Source: Caproicibacter fermentans (lineage in GTDB: Bacteria > Bacillota > Clostridia > Oscillospirales > Acutalibacteraceae). From it: a stretch of 64,000 nucleotides of DNA. Below the pieces are notes generated by a model, which worked only from the letters and a program-made list of their open reading frames with translations, had not been told where the DNA came from and did no database searches. Within the stretch, counting starts at the first letter, position 1; every line of letters starts with the position of its first letter. Below, piece by piece: positions 1 through 8,640 of the stretch. The stretch covers positions 1 through 64,000 of the forward strand of contig NZ_VWXL01000046.1 in the NCBI RefSeq assembly GCF_009746625.1, written 5' to 3'. A program made the position numbers and the translations under genes.

Positions 1-1
1 C

Positions 2-76
2 GGTCTGACCCCGGCACAAGTTGCGGGCCTAAACCTTTCTGCCAGAAGCAAACGCAAGCTTTTCCTCGTCGCTTGA
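2..76 (+). pseudogene. Possible C-terminal remnant of a transposase/integrase-like ORF
   Basis: An open frame enters from the left edge and stops at 74-76. Its tail reads GLTPAQVAGLNLSARSKRK, which loosely resembles the 'TPAE.AGI' tail of DDE transposases. Only 24 residues are visible and no catalytic motif is in view, so this is a weak call. It may equally be the end of an unrelated gene or a chance frame. Confidence 0.2.
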
Positions 77-340
77 AGCAATTGGCTGATTTCCCTTCTT
101 AATCTTTCATGTTTACTTTACAAAGCCTTTGAATTAGGGTAGTATACCCATTTTTATATGAATGATACATGACGATTAAAAAATCCCTTATCAAAAAAAT
201 AAAATAGAGACCAACAGTAATGCGGCTTTCGAGCGTTTTTGTAGCAACGCCGAAGCAACAGCATGTCCTTCCTGATTTATATAGCATAATTAATGCTATC
301 AGACTTAGGACAAAAATCTTAACGAAGTTTGTCGACGCAT

Positions 341-370
341 AAAAATCAGCCCGCTCACATCAGGCGGGGC
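341..370 (-). terminator. Weak intrinsic terminator, minus strand
   Basis: A short GC stem (CCCGC 350-354 with GCGGG 364-368) is followed on the minus strand by a T-run, the complement of the A's at 341-345. It lies downstream of the small ORF at 410-496. The stem is short, so the call is tentative. Confidence 0.35.
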
Positions 371-409
371 CTTTACTCACTTTACCGTTTTCCACCCTCC
401 TCTTTCCCC

Positions 410-496
410 TCAATCCCCTTTAGCTCTGTGTAGATCTGATCTCGTGCTATAGCCGAATGTCGCGATTTTCAATAATTTTTCCAATACTTTATCCAT
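410..496 (-). CDS. Possible 28-residue ORF, perhaps frameshifted
   Basis: An ATG at 496 follows a good ribosome binding site (AGGGGTGA). The frame begins MDKVLEKLLKIATFGYS and stops at 410. Switching frame near codon 17 gives a continuation rich in charged residues (ARDQIYTELKGIEGKEEG), so a single-base indel may have broken a gene of about 40 codons. A hairpin with a T-run lies downstream on the same strand. No family is recognised. Confidence 0.2.
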   Translation of the reverse strand: MDKVLEKLLKIATFGYSTRSDLHRAKGD

Positions 497-791
497 TCCC
501 GTCACCCCTGTAATATTTCCTTCTAATTATTAAGATTGGAATAATTCACCCGAGGCTAATTTCCCCTGCCCGGTCCGCTGAGGCATTGCCTTGCAAATAA
601 TTCAGCTTGAATTTTAAAAGTTGCACAAAGCAAAAACAGATAGTTTGTTCTATCAGCAGTGCAAAAATTTAATTAATTATATCCATAAATTTACTGTAAT
701 TGTTAATTATGGGTTTATATAAAGTATAATATTACATCTAATATTTATTTTTATTAGGAAAGTCCTTTCTTTAATTTGTTAATTTTTAGAC

Positions 792-819
792 TTGACCTTA
801 TTATAGTATTGATTACAAT
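792..819 (+). promoter_or_regulatory. SigA-type promoter of the CBM21 gene
   Basis: TTGACC at 792-797 and TACAAT at 814-819 are separated by 16 bp. This sits about 70 bases before the start codon at 892, which has a strong AAGGAGG at 876-882. Confidence 0.6.
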
Positions 820-891
820 AATACGTAGCTTGGAAAAATTGGTACCAACAATTTTAAGCAAAGTTAATCAAAATTAAGGAGGTTATATTTT

Positions 892-1623
892 ATGCCAAGA
901 AGTAAACATCTGTCACGCGCTATTTGTTTTGCTTTATCTTTTTGCTTTATGTTTTCGGCGGTCTTCTGCCTGTCATCCGCAAAAGCGTATGCAAGTACGG
1001 ATCCGAATGTTCAGCTTCTTTACGCCCAGAGAGACGAGCCGGGCGAAGCTGCATACGGCGGCTACTTGGGATTCATCGACGTTAAAAATCTTGCGTATCA
1101 AAAAAATGTAACCGTGCATTATACAACAGACGGAAACTCCTGGAAAGATGTTTCAGCTCAATATTTGAAAAACGATCCCGAAGATCCACAGTATGACGTG
1201 TGGGAGTTTAGCATTTTTGCTCCTTCTTCACCCGTAACGTTTGCAATTAAATATGAAGTCAACGGTCAAACCTATTGGGATAATAATAACGGAAATAATT
1301 ACACTCTTTCGCCGACGGACCCTATCGTTCTGGAAAAATGTGCGCTTAAAACCGCACAGCTCAAAGAAGGGTCTCCCACAGCGATATTCCTGAAAAACCT
1401 CGGATATGAAAAAACCGTGCTTGTGAAATACACGACAGACAATTGGGCTACTACTAACAGCGCAAACGCCAGTTATGAAAAAACTTTGCCGGGCAATGTT
1501 GAGCAGTGGAGCATACCGAGCGATCTTCCTCATGGCTCCAACGTAAAATACTTCGTATCTTATACTGTAAACGGCATTACCTATATCGATAACAACTTCG
1601 GTGAAAATTATACCAACTATTAA
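892..1623 (+). CDS. Secreted protein made of two tandem CBM21-like starch/glycogen-binding modules
   Basis: The 243-residue product has a signal peptide (hydrophobic core about residues 11-28, likely cleavage after AYA at 32-34) followed by two homologous halves, about 40-138 and 150-243. Each half has the CBM21 (PF03370-type) signature: VKNLAYQKNVTVHYTTD near 64-80 and LKNLGYEKTVLVKYTTD near 167-183, then WDNNNGNNY at 129-137 and YIDNNFGENY at 231-240. CBM21 modules bind starch or glycogen. Here there is no catalytic domain, no anchor and no neighbouring glycosidase, so the role is probably substrate capture or surface display; that is inference. The gene is more AT-rich than its neighbours and lies beside an AT-rich gap, which may indicate acquisition. 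It is monocistronic, with its own promoter and terminator. Confidence 0.85.
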   Translation: MPRSKHLSRAICFALSFCFMFSAVFCLSSAKAYASTDPNVQLLYAQRDEPGEAAYGGYLGFIDVKNLAYQKNVTVHYTTDGNSWKDVSAQYLKNDPEDPQYDVWEFSIFAPSSPVTFAIKYEVNGQTYWDNNNGNNYTLSPTDPIVLEKCALKTAQLKEGSPTAIFLKNLGYEKTVLVKYTTDNWATTNSANASYEKTLPGNVEQWSIPSDLPHGSNVKYFVSYTVNGITYIDNNFGENYTNY

Positions 1624-1640
1624 ATATTACAATTCAATCA

Positions 1641-1686
1641 AAAAAAGGGCCGCTGCAAAACGAAAATTTGCAGCGGCCCCTTTTTT
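1641..1686. terminator. Strong bidirectional terminator between the CBM21 gene and folC
   Basis: A 13-bp perfect stem (1647-1659 with 1667-1679, loop ACGAAAA) is flanked by A6 at 1641-1646 and T6 at 1681-1686, so it can end transcription from both converging units. Confidence 0.9.
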
Positions 1687-1789
1687 GTGTTTAAGAGTCA
1701 TCCGGTTCAATGTTTTGTTGAAAACTTACGGCCTTTTTATCCCACCGGAAATTTATTCAGAAAGATTGCTCGAAATTTGCGGACAAGCT

Positions 1790-3085
1790 CTATTTTTCAG
1801 CTAAGTTCCAAAATTTGAGTGCGCGGGGGCGAAGGTCCCCCGCAAGATACAGGGATCCGCAGATCAGCAAAGCCCCGTCCGGTTTCAAATATTTACTCGC
1901 CTTTAGGAGCGCGTCGTCGAACCCGGCGGCAGGTTCCGAACCTGTGCCGAGCCGGAGCCAGCGCTGTGCCAGCATCCCGGCATTCATGGCGCGCGGGCTG
2001 GAAGGCTCCACCGTTATGACGCGGGCGAACAGCCCCGACAGATTCTTGAGGGCGTCGTCAACATCTTTGTCCTGCAGCATACCCATTACGGCGACAAGCT
2101 GCCGCCCGGAGAAATAACGGCGGACCGCGTCGGCCAGAGCGGCTGTACCGTCCGGATTATGCGCTCCATCCAGAATAATAAGCGGGCTTTGCGACAAGAT
2201 CTCAAACCGGGCGGGAAACACGGCCTCGGAGCAGCCGTTGATTACCGCTTCGTCCGGAATGGAAAAACCGGATTCCCGCAGCACTTCCAAAACAGTTAGC
2301 GCCGTCGCAGTGTTTTTGACCTGATGTTCCCCAAGGAACGGGATTCGAAGTCTGGTGCCGCGCCAAAGCAGCTGCGTACCGGACAGATCGGAGGAAAGCT
2401 CCGTGACATCGGTGCGGGCCGCGTCTATAAAACGGTTGCGGCGCTCCGCGGCAATTCTGCGGATGGTCTCCAGGGCTGCGGGCTTTTGATCCGGGTAACT
2501 GACCGTTACGCCGCCGTCCTTGATGATCCCGCATTTCTCATAGGCAATCTGTTCCACCGTATCACCCAGAATTTTCGTATGGTCGAGAGAGATGGAGGTA
2601 ATCACCGAAACCAGAGGCTTTTGAATGACATTGGTTGCATCCAGACGTCCGCCGAGCCCGACTTCCAGAACAACAAGGCCGCAGTTGTTTTCCGCATACC
2701 ACAGAAAAGCCATCGCGGTGACGGCCTCAAATTCCGTGATGATTTCCCCCCGCGATTTCATCTCTTCGATCACAGGGAAAACACGGTCGGCAAGAGAAGC
2801 CAGCTCCTCACGTGAAATCATCTGACCGTTCATCTGCATCCGTTCACAGAAATCCGTAATATGGGGCGAAAGATACAGCCCCGTCCGGTACCCGGCGCAG
2901 CGGAGAACGGACGCAAGCAGCACACAGGTGGTGCCCTTCCCGTTGGTTCCCGCCACATGGAGAAATTTCAGCTTGTCCTGTGGGTTTCCAAGCCGTTCCA
3001 TCAGCCCGCCGATGCGTTCCAGGCCGGGCCGCGAACCGAATTGCTGCAGCGCTTCAATTTTCTGAATTGCCTCTTCGTAGTTCAT
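1790..3085 (-). CDS. folC: Folylpolyglutamate synthase / dihydrofolate synthase
   Basis: FolC adds glutamate to folates (and to dihydropteroate) with ATP, keeping folates in the cytoplasm. The 431-residue product has the Mur-ligase-like fold signature: the P-loop HVAGTNGKGTT near residues 43-53, the segment YLSPHITDFCERMQ, and ILDGAHNPDGTAAL in the C-terminal domain. Length is normal for the family. It is the last gene of the valS-tfoX_C-folC operon, 28 bases after the TfoX-domain gene, and ends at the bidirectional hairpin at 1641-1686. A folate transporter with a THF riboswitch lies elsewhere in the window (34.5-35.2 kb). Confidence 0.95.
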   Translation of the reverse strand: MNYEEAIQKIEALQQFGSRPGLERIGGLMERLGNPQDKLKFLHVAGTNGKGTTCVLLASVLRCAGYRTGLYLSPHITDFCERMQMNGQMISREELASLADRVFPVIEEMKSRGEIITEFEAVTAMAFLWYAENNCGLVVLEVGLGGRLDATNVIQKPLVSVITSISLDHTKILGDTVEQIAYEKCGIIKDGGVTVSYPDQKPAALETIRRIAAERRNRFIDAARTDVTELSSDLSGTQLLWRGTRLRIPFLGEHQVKNTATALTVLEVLRESGFSIPDEAVINGCSEAVFPARFEILSQSPLIILDGAHNPDGTAALADAVRRYFSGRQLVAVMGMLQDKDVDDALKNLSGLFARVITVEPSSPRAMNAGMLAQRWLRLGTGSEPAAGFDDALLKASKYLKPDGALLICGSLYLAGDLRPRALKFWNLAEK

Positions 3086-3113
3086 TTTTCCCTCTCGGTA
3101 TAAAACGGGAGCA

Positions 3114-3371
3114 TCAAAGCTGATGCTCCCGGTAGAATTCCTTCAGTTCCTTCTTATCCTTTTCTGAAAGTCCGTGCCAGCGAATTCCCTGCACCGCGCC
3201 TTCCAGCGCGCACAGACGGTTGTAACAGGCGGAGGGATCAAAGCCCTGGATACGAAGCCATGCTTCCCGGCTGCCGATTTCTCTGAGCTGCTCCGGCGTT
3301 TCGACGCCGGCCCGGCGGAGCTGCTGCCCCACCGCTTTGCCGATGTTCGGCATAGCCTCCAGTGTTTCCAT
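3114..3371 (-). CDS. Stand-alone TfoX C-terminal-domain protein
   Basis: This 85-residue protein matches the TfoX/Sxy C-terminal domain: MPNIGKAVGQQLRRAGVETPEQLREIGSR... with a helix-hairpin-helix-like start, then a segment rich in W, C and basic residues and ending LKEFYREHQL. In enterobacteria full TfoX controls competence, but the isolated C-terminal domain is widespread and has no firmly known role. A good ribosome binding site (AGGAGGGAACAGAA before ATG) supports the start. It sits between valS (42-base gap) and folC (28-base gap), so it is cotranscribed with both. No competence gene is nearby. Confidence 0.8.
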   Translation of the reverse strand: METLEAMPNIGKAVGQQLRRAGVETPEQLREIGSREAWLRIQGFDPSACYNRLCALEGAVQGIRWHGLSEKDKKELKEFYREHQL

Positions 3372-3413
3372 TTCTGTTCCCTCCTATGATTGACAAAGCA
3401 GAAAACCGCGCCG

Positions 3414-6038
3414 CTATTTTAACGATTCCAGAGACGACTGGATCAGCGCAATATGGTCTTTCAGCTTCGCGGCGTTCTGCCGGACGCCTTCCACCACATT
3501 TTCAGGGGCTTTCGTAATAAACTTCTCGTTTTTCAGCTTCGCCAGCGCGGTTGTCAGCTGCTTTTGCGCTGCTTCGAGTTCCTTTGACAAACGGGTTTTC
3601 TCCGCCTCACGGTCAACCAGCTCATCCGTAGGAATCAATACTTTCGCATCCGGCGTAACAATCGTAACGGCATCCGTCACATTGAGGTCCGTGCCGATTT
3701 CAACGCGATTTGCGTAGGCGAGGCGCTCCAGAATCGCGGCGCCTTCCCGGAACGTTTCCGGTGACGCGGTGTCGACCGACAGATGCGTCCGACGCGACGG
3801 CGGAACATTCATTTCCGCGCGGCGGTTGCGAACGGCGCGGACGGCTTCCATAATTTTGCCCATTTCCTGCGCCGCTTCCGGGAAATTGTGGGCTTCCTGC
3901 GGAACAGGCCATTGGGAAACCATAATAGATTCGCCCTCGTGCGGCAGGGCCTGCCAGATTTCCTCGGTGATAAAAGGCATAAACGGATGCAGCAGCTTCA
4001 ATGTTCCCGACATCACCCAGACCAGCACCCGGCGCGCGGTCTGAGCCGCTTTTTCATCGCCGGAATTCAGACGGATTTTGGAAATCTCGATGTACCAGTC
4101 GCAGAATTGATCCCAGAGGAAATCATACAGCTTCTGAACGGCAATTCCGAGTTCAAATTTATCCAGATTTTCCGTGACCTCTCCCGCTACGCGGTTGAAG
4201 GAATCCACAATCCATTTGTCCTCCAGGGCAAGATCTTCCGGAAGGGTACCCGGAACGTCTTTTCCTTCCAGATTCATCAGGATAAATCTGGCGGCGTTCC
4301 AGATTTTATTCGCAAAATTCCGGCTTGCTTCCACCTTTTCCTGCGAATAACGCATATCGTTCCCGGGGCTGTTGCCGGTTGCCAGGGTAAAGCGGAGCGC
4401 ATCCGCGCCGTATTTGTCGATTTCCTGCAGCGGATCGATCCCGTTGCCGAGAGACTTGCTCATTTTGCGGCCCTGTGCGTCGCGCACCAGACCGTGCATC
4501 AAAACATTGTGGAACGGAACCTCGTCCATCTGCTCAATGCCCGAAAAAATCATGCGGGCGACCCAGAAGAAGATGATATCGTACCCGGTAACCAGCGTGT
4601 CGGTAGGATAGAAATAACCCAAATCAAGGGTTTTGTCCGGCCATCCGAGCGTAGAAAACGGCCAGAGTGCGGAAGAAAACCAGGTGTCCAGCGTATCCGG
4701 ATCCTGCTTTAATTTTTTGGAGCCGCACTTTGGGCAGACATGGGGCTCTTCACGGGATACAATCGTTTCTCCGCAGTCCTCGCAGTACCATGCCGGAATC
4801 CGGTGCCCCCACCAAAGCTGGCGGGAAATGCACCAGTCCTTGATGTTCTCCATCCAATGGTAATAGATTTTAGAGAAACGATCCGGAATAAAGCGAACCT
4901 TTCCGTTCTGAACTTCCGTGATTGCGGGTTCGGCCAAAGGTTTCATCTTCACAAACCACTGCTTGGAAACGCGGGGCTCCACCGCCGTTCCGCAGCGGTA
5001 GCAGGCGCCGACATTGTGCTTAATCGGCTCAACCTTAATCAGGAAGCCTTCCGCCTCCAGATCTTTCACAATCTTTTTCCGGGCGTCCGCTCCGGTCATA
5101 CCCGCGTAAGCGCCGCCGTTCTCATTGATATTGCCGCTCTCGTCCATCACATTGATGACTTCCAGGCCGTGGCGCAGTCCTACTTCAAAGTCGTTCGGGT
5201 CATGGGCAGGGGTAATTTTCACCACTCCGGTTCCGAAGTCGCGCTCGACGTATTCATCGGCAATCAGCGGAATTTCACGGTTTACCAGCGGGAGAATCAG
5301 CGTTTTGCCAACCAGATCCTTATAACGTTCGTCCTCCGGATGGACGGCCACGGCGGTGTCGCCCAGCATGGTTTCCGGGCGGGTGGTCGCAAGCTGGATA
5401 TACCCGCTGCCATCCTTGAACGGATAACGGATATGCCAGAAAAATCCGTCGCGCTCTGAAAATTCCACCTCCGCGTCGGAAATGGAGGTTTTGCAATGGG
5501 GGCACCAGTTGATAATGCGCTCGCCGCGGTAGATCAGCCCCTTTTCATACAGGCTCACGAAAACCTCGCGGACGGCTTTGGAGCAACCCTCGTCCAAAGT
5601 GAAGCGTTCCCGGTCCCAGTCGCAGGAGGACCCCAGCTTTTTCTGCTGCTCCACGATTCTGCGGCCGTACTTTTCTCTCCAATCCCAGGCGCGCTTTAAA
5701 AACGCCTCGCGGCCGATTCCTTCTTTCGTCAGGCCCTCCCTGCGCATGGCCTCGACGATCTTCGCCTCGGTAGCAATGGAAGCATGATCCGTGCCGGGCA
5801 GCCAAAGGGCGCAGTAACCCTGCATCCTGCGGTAGCGGATCAGAATATCCTGCAGGGTGCAGTCGAGGGCGTGTCCCATATGAAGCTGCCCCGTGATGTT
5901 GGGCGGCGGCATAACAATGGTATAAGGCTTTTTTTCCGGGTCGCGTTCCGCATGGAAAAGATCACCGGACAGCCAAAAATCGTAAATTCGGTCTTCCACT
6001 TCCCGTGGGTCATAGGTCTTTGCCAATTCCCTGCTCAT
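3414..6038 (-). CDS. valS: Valyl-tRNA synthetase
   Basis: ValRS charges tRNA-Val and edits mischarged threonine. The 874-residue class I enzyme has [15 protein letters not shown] (HIGH motif) near residues 44-58, the CP1 editing insertion including [17 protein letters not shown], the KMSKS motif ([10 protein letters not shown]) in the middle, and a C-terminal coiled-coil arm ([20 protein letters not shown]) typical of ValRS. Zinc-type CxxC pairs occur near YCEDCGE and CPKCGS. The start has GGAGG nine bases upstream. It leads the operon with the TfoX-domain gene and folC. Only 72 bases separate it from the next gene upstream, too little for a full T-box leader. Confidence 0.97.
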   Translation of the reverse strand: MSRELAKTYDPREVEDRIYDFWLSGDLFHAERDPEKKPYTIVMPPPNITGQLHMGHALDCTLQDILIRYRRMQGYCALWLPGTDHASIATEAKIVEAMRREGLTKEGIGREAFLKRAWDWREKYGRRIVEQQKKLGSSCDWDRERFTLDEGCSKAVREVFVSLYEKGLIYRGERIINWCPHCKTSISDAEVEFSERDGFFWHIRYPFKDGSGYIQLATTRPETMLGDTAVAVHPEDERYKDLVGKTLILPLVNREIPLIADEYVERDFGTGVVKITPAHDPNDFEVGLRHGLEVINVMDESGNINENGGAYAGMTGADARKKIVKDLEAEGFLIKVEPIKHNVGACYRCGTAVEPRVSKQWFVKMKPLAEPAITEVQNGKVRFIPDRFSKIYYHWMENIKDWCISRQLWWGHRIPAWYCEDCGETIVSREEPHVCPKCGSKKLKQDPDTLDTWFSSALWPFSTLGWPDKTLDLGYFYPTDTLVTGYDIIFFWVARMIFSGIEQMDEVPFHNVLMHGLVRDAQGRKMSKSLGNGIDPLQEIDKYGADALRFTLATGNSPGNDMRYSQEKVEASRNFANKIWNAARFILMNLEGKDVPGTLPEDLALEDKWIVDSFNRVAGEVTENLDKFELGIAVQKLYDFLWDQFCDWYIEISKIRLNSGDEKAAQTARRVLVWVMSGTLKLLHPFMPFITEEIWQALPHEGESIMVSQWPVPQEAHNFPEAAQEMGKIMEAVRAVRNRRAEMNVPPSRRTHLSVDTASPETFREGAAILERLAYANRVEIGTDLNVTDAVTIVTPDAKVLIPTDELVDREAEKTRLSKELEAAQKQLTTALAKLKNEKFITKAPENVVEGVRQNAAKLKDHIALIQSSLESLK

Positions 6039-6081
6039 TTACTTTCCTCCAATCGGTCAAACACGCAGGTTTAACCGAATT

Positions 6082-6110
6082 ATTATGCCACTTTCAGGAT
6101 TTTTTGTCAA
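6082..6110 (-). promoter_or_regulatory. SigA-type promoter of the valS operon
   Basis: On the minus strand TTGACA (6105-6110) and CATAAT (6082-6087) are 17 bp apart, just after the stop of the upstream gene and about 45 bases before the valS start. Confidence 0.7.
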
Positions 6111-6602
6111 TCAGCCGCCGGCCGGAACCGGAGCCGTACAGTTACCCGAAACGGTACAGTCAATCAAAACGGCAAGGCACAGGCAGAGGAGAATGTTTTC
6201 CCGGTCGTTTATGTCAACTCCATAGCAGTCTCCCGCCACGCCCCAGTACTTGCCGTGCGTCATGACGACCTGAGATGCTTCATTCAGAATATCGAAAGAA
6301 CGGGTGAGAAAGCTTCCGCGAAAATGCCAGCGTTTCCCCCGTATCCTGACGGGCTTGCGCAAAGAGAAGCAGTTGATGGCAACATGGATTCTCTCTCCGC
6401 CCGCCGCGGCAGAATACTGAGCGGCACCGGAAATCCGCACGGCGGAAATCCGGCCGACAACATCGTGCGAGCCGTCCAGCAAAAAAAACCTGTTGCCGAA
6501 AGGAGTTGTTCTGCCGGTTACTTCATAGACCGGTTGGCCTTTGGAATTCAAGATGGTAAAAAGGCAACGGGCTCCCCCCACAGGCTTGATATAAAACTGC
6601 AA
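6111..6602 (-). CDS. LURP-one-related (LOR, tubby-like fold) family protein
   Basis: The 163-residue product begins MQFYIKPVGGARCLFTILNS and follows the LURP-one/YxjI pattern of alternating beta strands: 'I.NSKGQPVYEVTG', 'LLDGSHDVVGRI', then a long helix-like segment near the end (ENILLCLCLAVLIDC). Proteins of this family share the fold of tubby and scramblases; their bacterial role is unknown, perhaps membrane or phospholipid linked. The start is TTG, with GGGGAGGGG upstream. It is a single gene between the Na/Pi transporter terminator and the valS promoter. Confidence 0.7.
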   Translation of the reverse strand: MQFYIKPVGGARCLFTILNSKGQPVYEVTGRTTPFGNRFFLLDGSHDVVGRISAVRISGAAQYSAAAGGERIHVAINCFSLRKPVRIRGKRWHFRGSFLTRSFDILNEASQVVMTHGKYWGVAGDCYGVDINDRENILLCLCLAVLIDCTVSGNCTAPVPAGG

Positions 6603-6675
6603 GCGGACCCCTCCCCTTCTGCGGCAAATTCTTTTTTAATCATACCATTTTTCTTGGGACGCGGCAAGCCGCTTA

Positions 6676-6706
6676 TAAAAAAACGCCCGGGGCTTTTGCC
6701 CCGGCG
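6676..6706 (-). terminator. Terminator of the Na/Pi cotransporter gene
   Basis: The stem CCGGGGC (6687-6693) with GCCCCGG (6698-6704) is followed on the minus strand by a T-run (complement of A's at 6677-6683). It lies 30-60 bases after the stop at 6736. Confidence 0.8.
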
Positions 6707-6735
6707 CAGAAATTGATTTGACCGGATTCCGCGGA

Positions 6736-8382
6736 TTATTTTCCTTCCGACAGAATCGGAACCCGCTTTGTATGCGACATGGAAAACGCGATATTCGTCG
6801 CATGATCCGCAATTCGTTCCAAATTAATCAGCAAGTCGTTGAAAAGCGCGCTGGACTCCGCGTTACATTGACCGTTGTTCAGCCTGCAAATGTGGTTTTC
6901 TTTCAGCTCTTCGGTACGGTTGTCGATCGTTTCCTCCGTATTGTTTACCGTGAAGGAAAGCTCCGCGTCGTTGCTGCCCAGGAGAAACAGCTGAAAGGAG
7001 TCGTCCAGTATGCTTACAATCAGGTTCTGCATCTCATGCAGTTCATCGGATGCAACGCTGCTCAGCGACGCTTTCCCGTCTATGACGATCTGCGCCTGCT
7101 CGCCTATATTCTCGCTGTGATCGCCGATTCTTTCAATATCGTTGATCACGTGGAACAGCGCGCCGACAATTTGGCGGTCGTTATCCTCAAGATCGAGAGC
7201 GTTGATCCGGATTAAGAAAGATGTGATCCTTTGATTCAGGAAATTGATGACGCTCTCGTTTTCCTCTAACTCCTTGATTTTCACAGGATCCTTGTCAAAG
7301 AGCGCGGCCATCGAGTTCAGAAAATTTGTTTTTGCCAGGCTGGCCATGCGGCCTACTTCCTTTAAAAGCTGCGATACCGCCACCGGAGGAGTGCTGAGAA
7401 TGCGGGAATCCAGGTATTTCAGGCTCATGGCCTGCGAACGGGCGTCTTCACCCGGGATGATCTTGTAGGCCAGTCGGATCAGGACACCGCTCATCGGCAG
7501 CAAGAGCGCCGTTGTGACCACATTGAAGATAATATGCACCAGGAAAATCTGGAACAGCACATTTTCCGGCGACAGGAACATGACCAGCCGGGCAAACGGC
7601 GTGATGATGGTAATAACCGTAAACAGCGCCGCACCGATCACGTTGAACAACAAATGAACGATCGCGGTCCGCCGGGCGGTTCTGTTCGTCCCGATGGAAG
7701 AAAGCATGGCAGTGACGCAGGTGCCGATATTGAGACCAAAAATAACAAAGATCACGGATTTCAAATCAATCACGCCGGAAAGCGCGAGCGACTGAAGGAC
7801 GCCCACCGTTGCGGAGGAACTCTGGATGACCGCGGTGAAAAGCATCCCGGCCAGCAGACCGATCAGCGGATTCTGGAAATTCGTGATAATGTCTGAAAAA
7901 AGCGTGGACTGTCCAAGCGGCTTCATGGCCGAGCTCATCGTGGACATTCCGAGAAAGAGAATACCGAAACCGGCGATAATCTGACCGATATGTTTCGAGT
8001 TGCTTTTCTTCGAGAACATGATCATCCCGACGCCGACAAAAACCGCCACCGGGGCAATCGCCATGAAATTAATTGCAGTGATCAGACCCGTCACGGTCGT
8101 GCCGACGTTCGCGCCCATGATAATGCCGACGGCCTGGGTCAAATCCATGATGCCGGCGTTGACAAAGCCGACCACCATGACCGTAGTTGCGGATGAGCTT
8201 TGGATCACGGCCGTGACCGCGAATCCGAGCAAAGCCCCCATGTATTTGTTCGTAGTCAGCCGTTCCGCCATTTCTTTAATCCTGGAACCCGCCGCAAGCT
8301 CCAGGGACTCCCCCATCAGCTTCATCCCGTACAGGAACAGTCCCAGGCCGCCAAGCAGCATCAAGATATTATCCAGCGTCAT
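6736..8382 (-). CDS. Na+/phosphate cotransporter (NptA/YjbB type) with C-terminal PhoU-like domain
   Basis: This membrane protein of about 548 residues contains two Na/Pi-cotransporter repeats, each with the QSSSATT/QSSSATVG signature (GFAVTAVIQSSSATTVMVVG and MLFTAVIQSSSATVGVLQ), and the segment MGANVGTTVTGLI. After about residue 330 a helical PhoU-like domain follows (IGDHSENIGEQA and LERIADHATNIA). It should move phosphate using sodium. The ATG at 8382 is preferred over 8397 because AGGAGA lies four bases upstream of it and overlaps the longer start. A PhoP-box-like element upstream (8459-8486) suggests induction by phosphate limitation. It is monocistronic. Confidence 0.92.
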   Translation of the reverse strand: MTLDNILMLLGGLGLFLYGMKLMGESLELAAGSRIKEMAERLTTNKYMGALLGFAVTAVIQSSSATTVMVVGFVNAGIMDLTQAVGIIMGANVGTTVTGLITAINFMAIAPVAVFVGVGMIMFSKKSNSKHIGQIIAGFGILFLGMSTMSSAMKPLGQSTLFSDIITNFQNPLIGLLAGMLFTAVIQSSSATVGVLQSLALSGVIDLKSVIFVIFGLNIGTCVTAMLSSIGTNRTARRTAIVHLLFNVIGAALFTVITIITPFARLVMFLSPENVLFQIFLVHIIFNVVTTALLLPMSGVLIRLAYKIIPGEDARSQAMSLKYLDSRILSTPPVAVSQLLKEVGRMASLAKTNFLNSMAALFDKDPVKIKELEENESVINFLNQRITSFLIRINALDLEDNDRQIVGALFHVINDIERIGDHSENIGEQAQIVIDGKASLSSVASDELHEMQNLIVSILDDSFQLFLLGSNDAELSFTVNNTEETIDNRTEELKENHICRLNNGQCNAESSALFNDLLINLERIADHATNIAFSMSHTKRVPILSEGK

Positions 8383-8458
8383 AGTTTCTCCTGCCAATCG
8401 TTTTATTTGCTATGTTTTCCTGATTAAATCTGATATACAGAGTTAAGCGTATCCGCTT

Positions 8459-8486
8459 TGTTAATATTCTGTAAAATCCATGTAAA
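8459..8486 (-). promoter_or_regulatory. PhoP-box-like triple direct repeat upstream of the Na/Pi cotransporter
   Basis: On the minus strand TTTACA (8481-8486), TTTACA (8470-8475) and TTAACA (8459-8464) follow each other with an exact 11-bp period. This matches the TT(A/T/C)ACA direct repeats bound by PhoP in Bacillus. It lies about 77-104 bases before the start at 8382. The match to a phosphate gene makes it credible; binding is inference. Confidence 0.6.
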
Positions 8487-8603
8487 ATAATATTACGAAA
8501 AGCAGGCTGCTATATTCCGGTGCCGAAAATATCTTGATCTTGAAGATATTTTTTCTTTTCATGATTACTATTAATTACTTAGTAAGCGGAATTTGCAAAT
8601 ATA

Positions 8604-8612
8604 TGTTATAAT
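8604..8612 (+). promoter_or_regulatory. Extended -10 promoter of the DUF3810 gene
   Basis: TGTTATAAT gives a TGn extended -10 with consensus TATAAT at 8607-8612. No clear -35 is seen. Transcription would start near 8620, which rules out the upstream TTG at 8593 and fixes the start at 8641. Confidence 0.6.
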
Positions 8613-8640
8613 GAAAGAAAACTTTCATTCGGAGGAGAAA

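Larger units (their letters stand above)
77..891. other. AT-rich intergenic stretch with little coding evidence
   Basis: About 800 bases are clearly more AT-rich than the rest of the window. They hold a possible tiny minus-strand ORF with a downstream hairpin (341-496) and the promoter of the CBM21 gene (792-819). The 62-codon minus-strand ORF at 99-287 has no ribosome binding site or recognisable motif and was not accepted. No tRNA or known RNA was recognised. Confidence 0.5.

Noticed and set aside
99-287. 62-codon minus-strand ORF
   Set aside because: No ribosome binding site, no recognisable motif and odd composition; it lies in an AT-rich gap and looks like a chance frame.
6039-6110. T-box leader before valS
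   Set aside because: Only 72 bases separate valS from the next gene, and they contain a promoter; the AGGGTGGNACCGCG-type T-box core is absent.
8526-8552. AT-rich hairpin AAAATATCTT / AAGATATTTT as a terminator
   Set aside because: No transcription unit on either strand would end there; it lies between two divergent promoters. Possibly a chance AT dyad.
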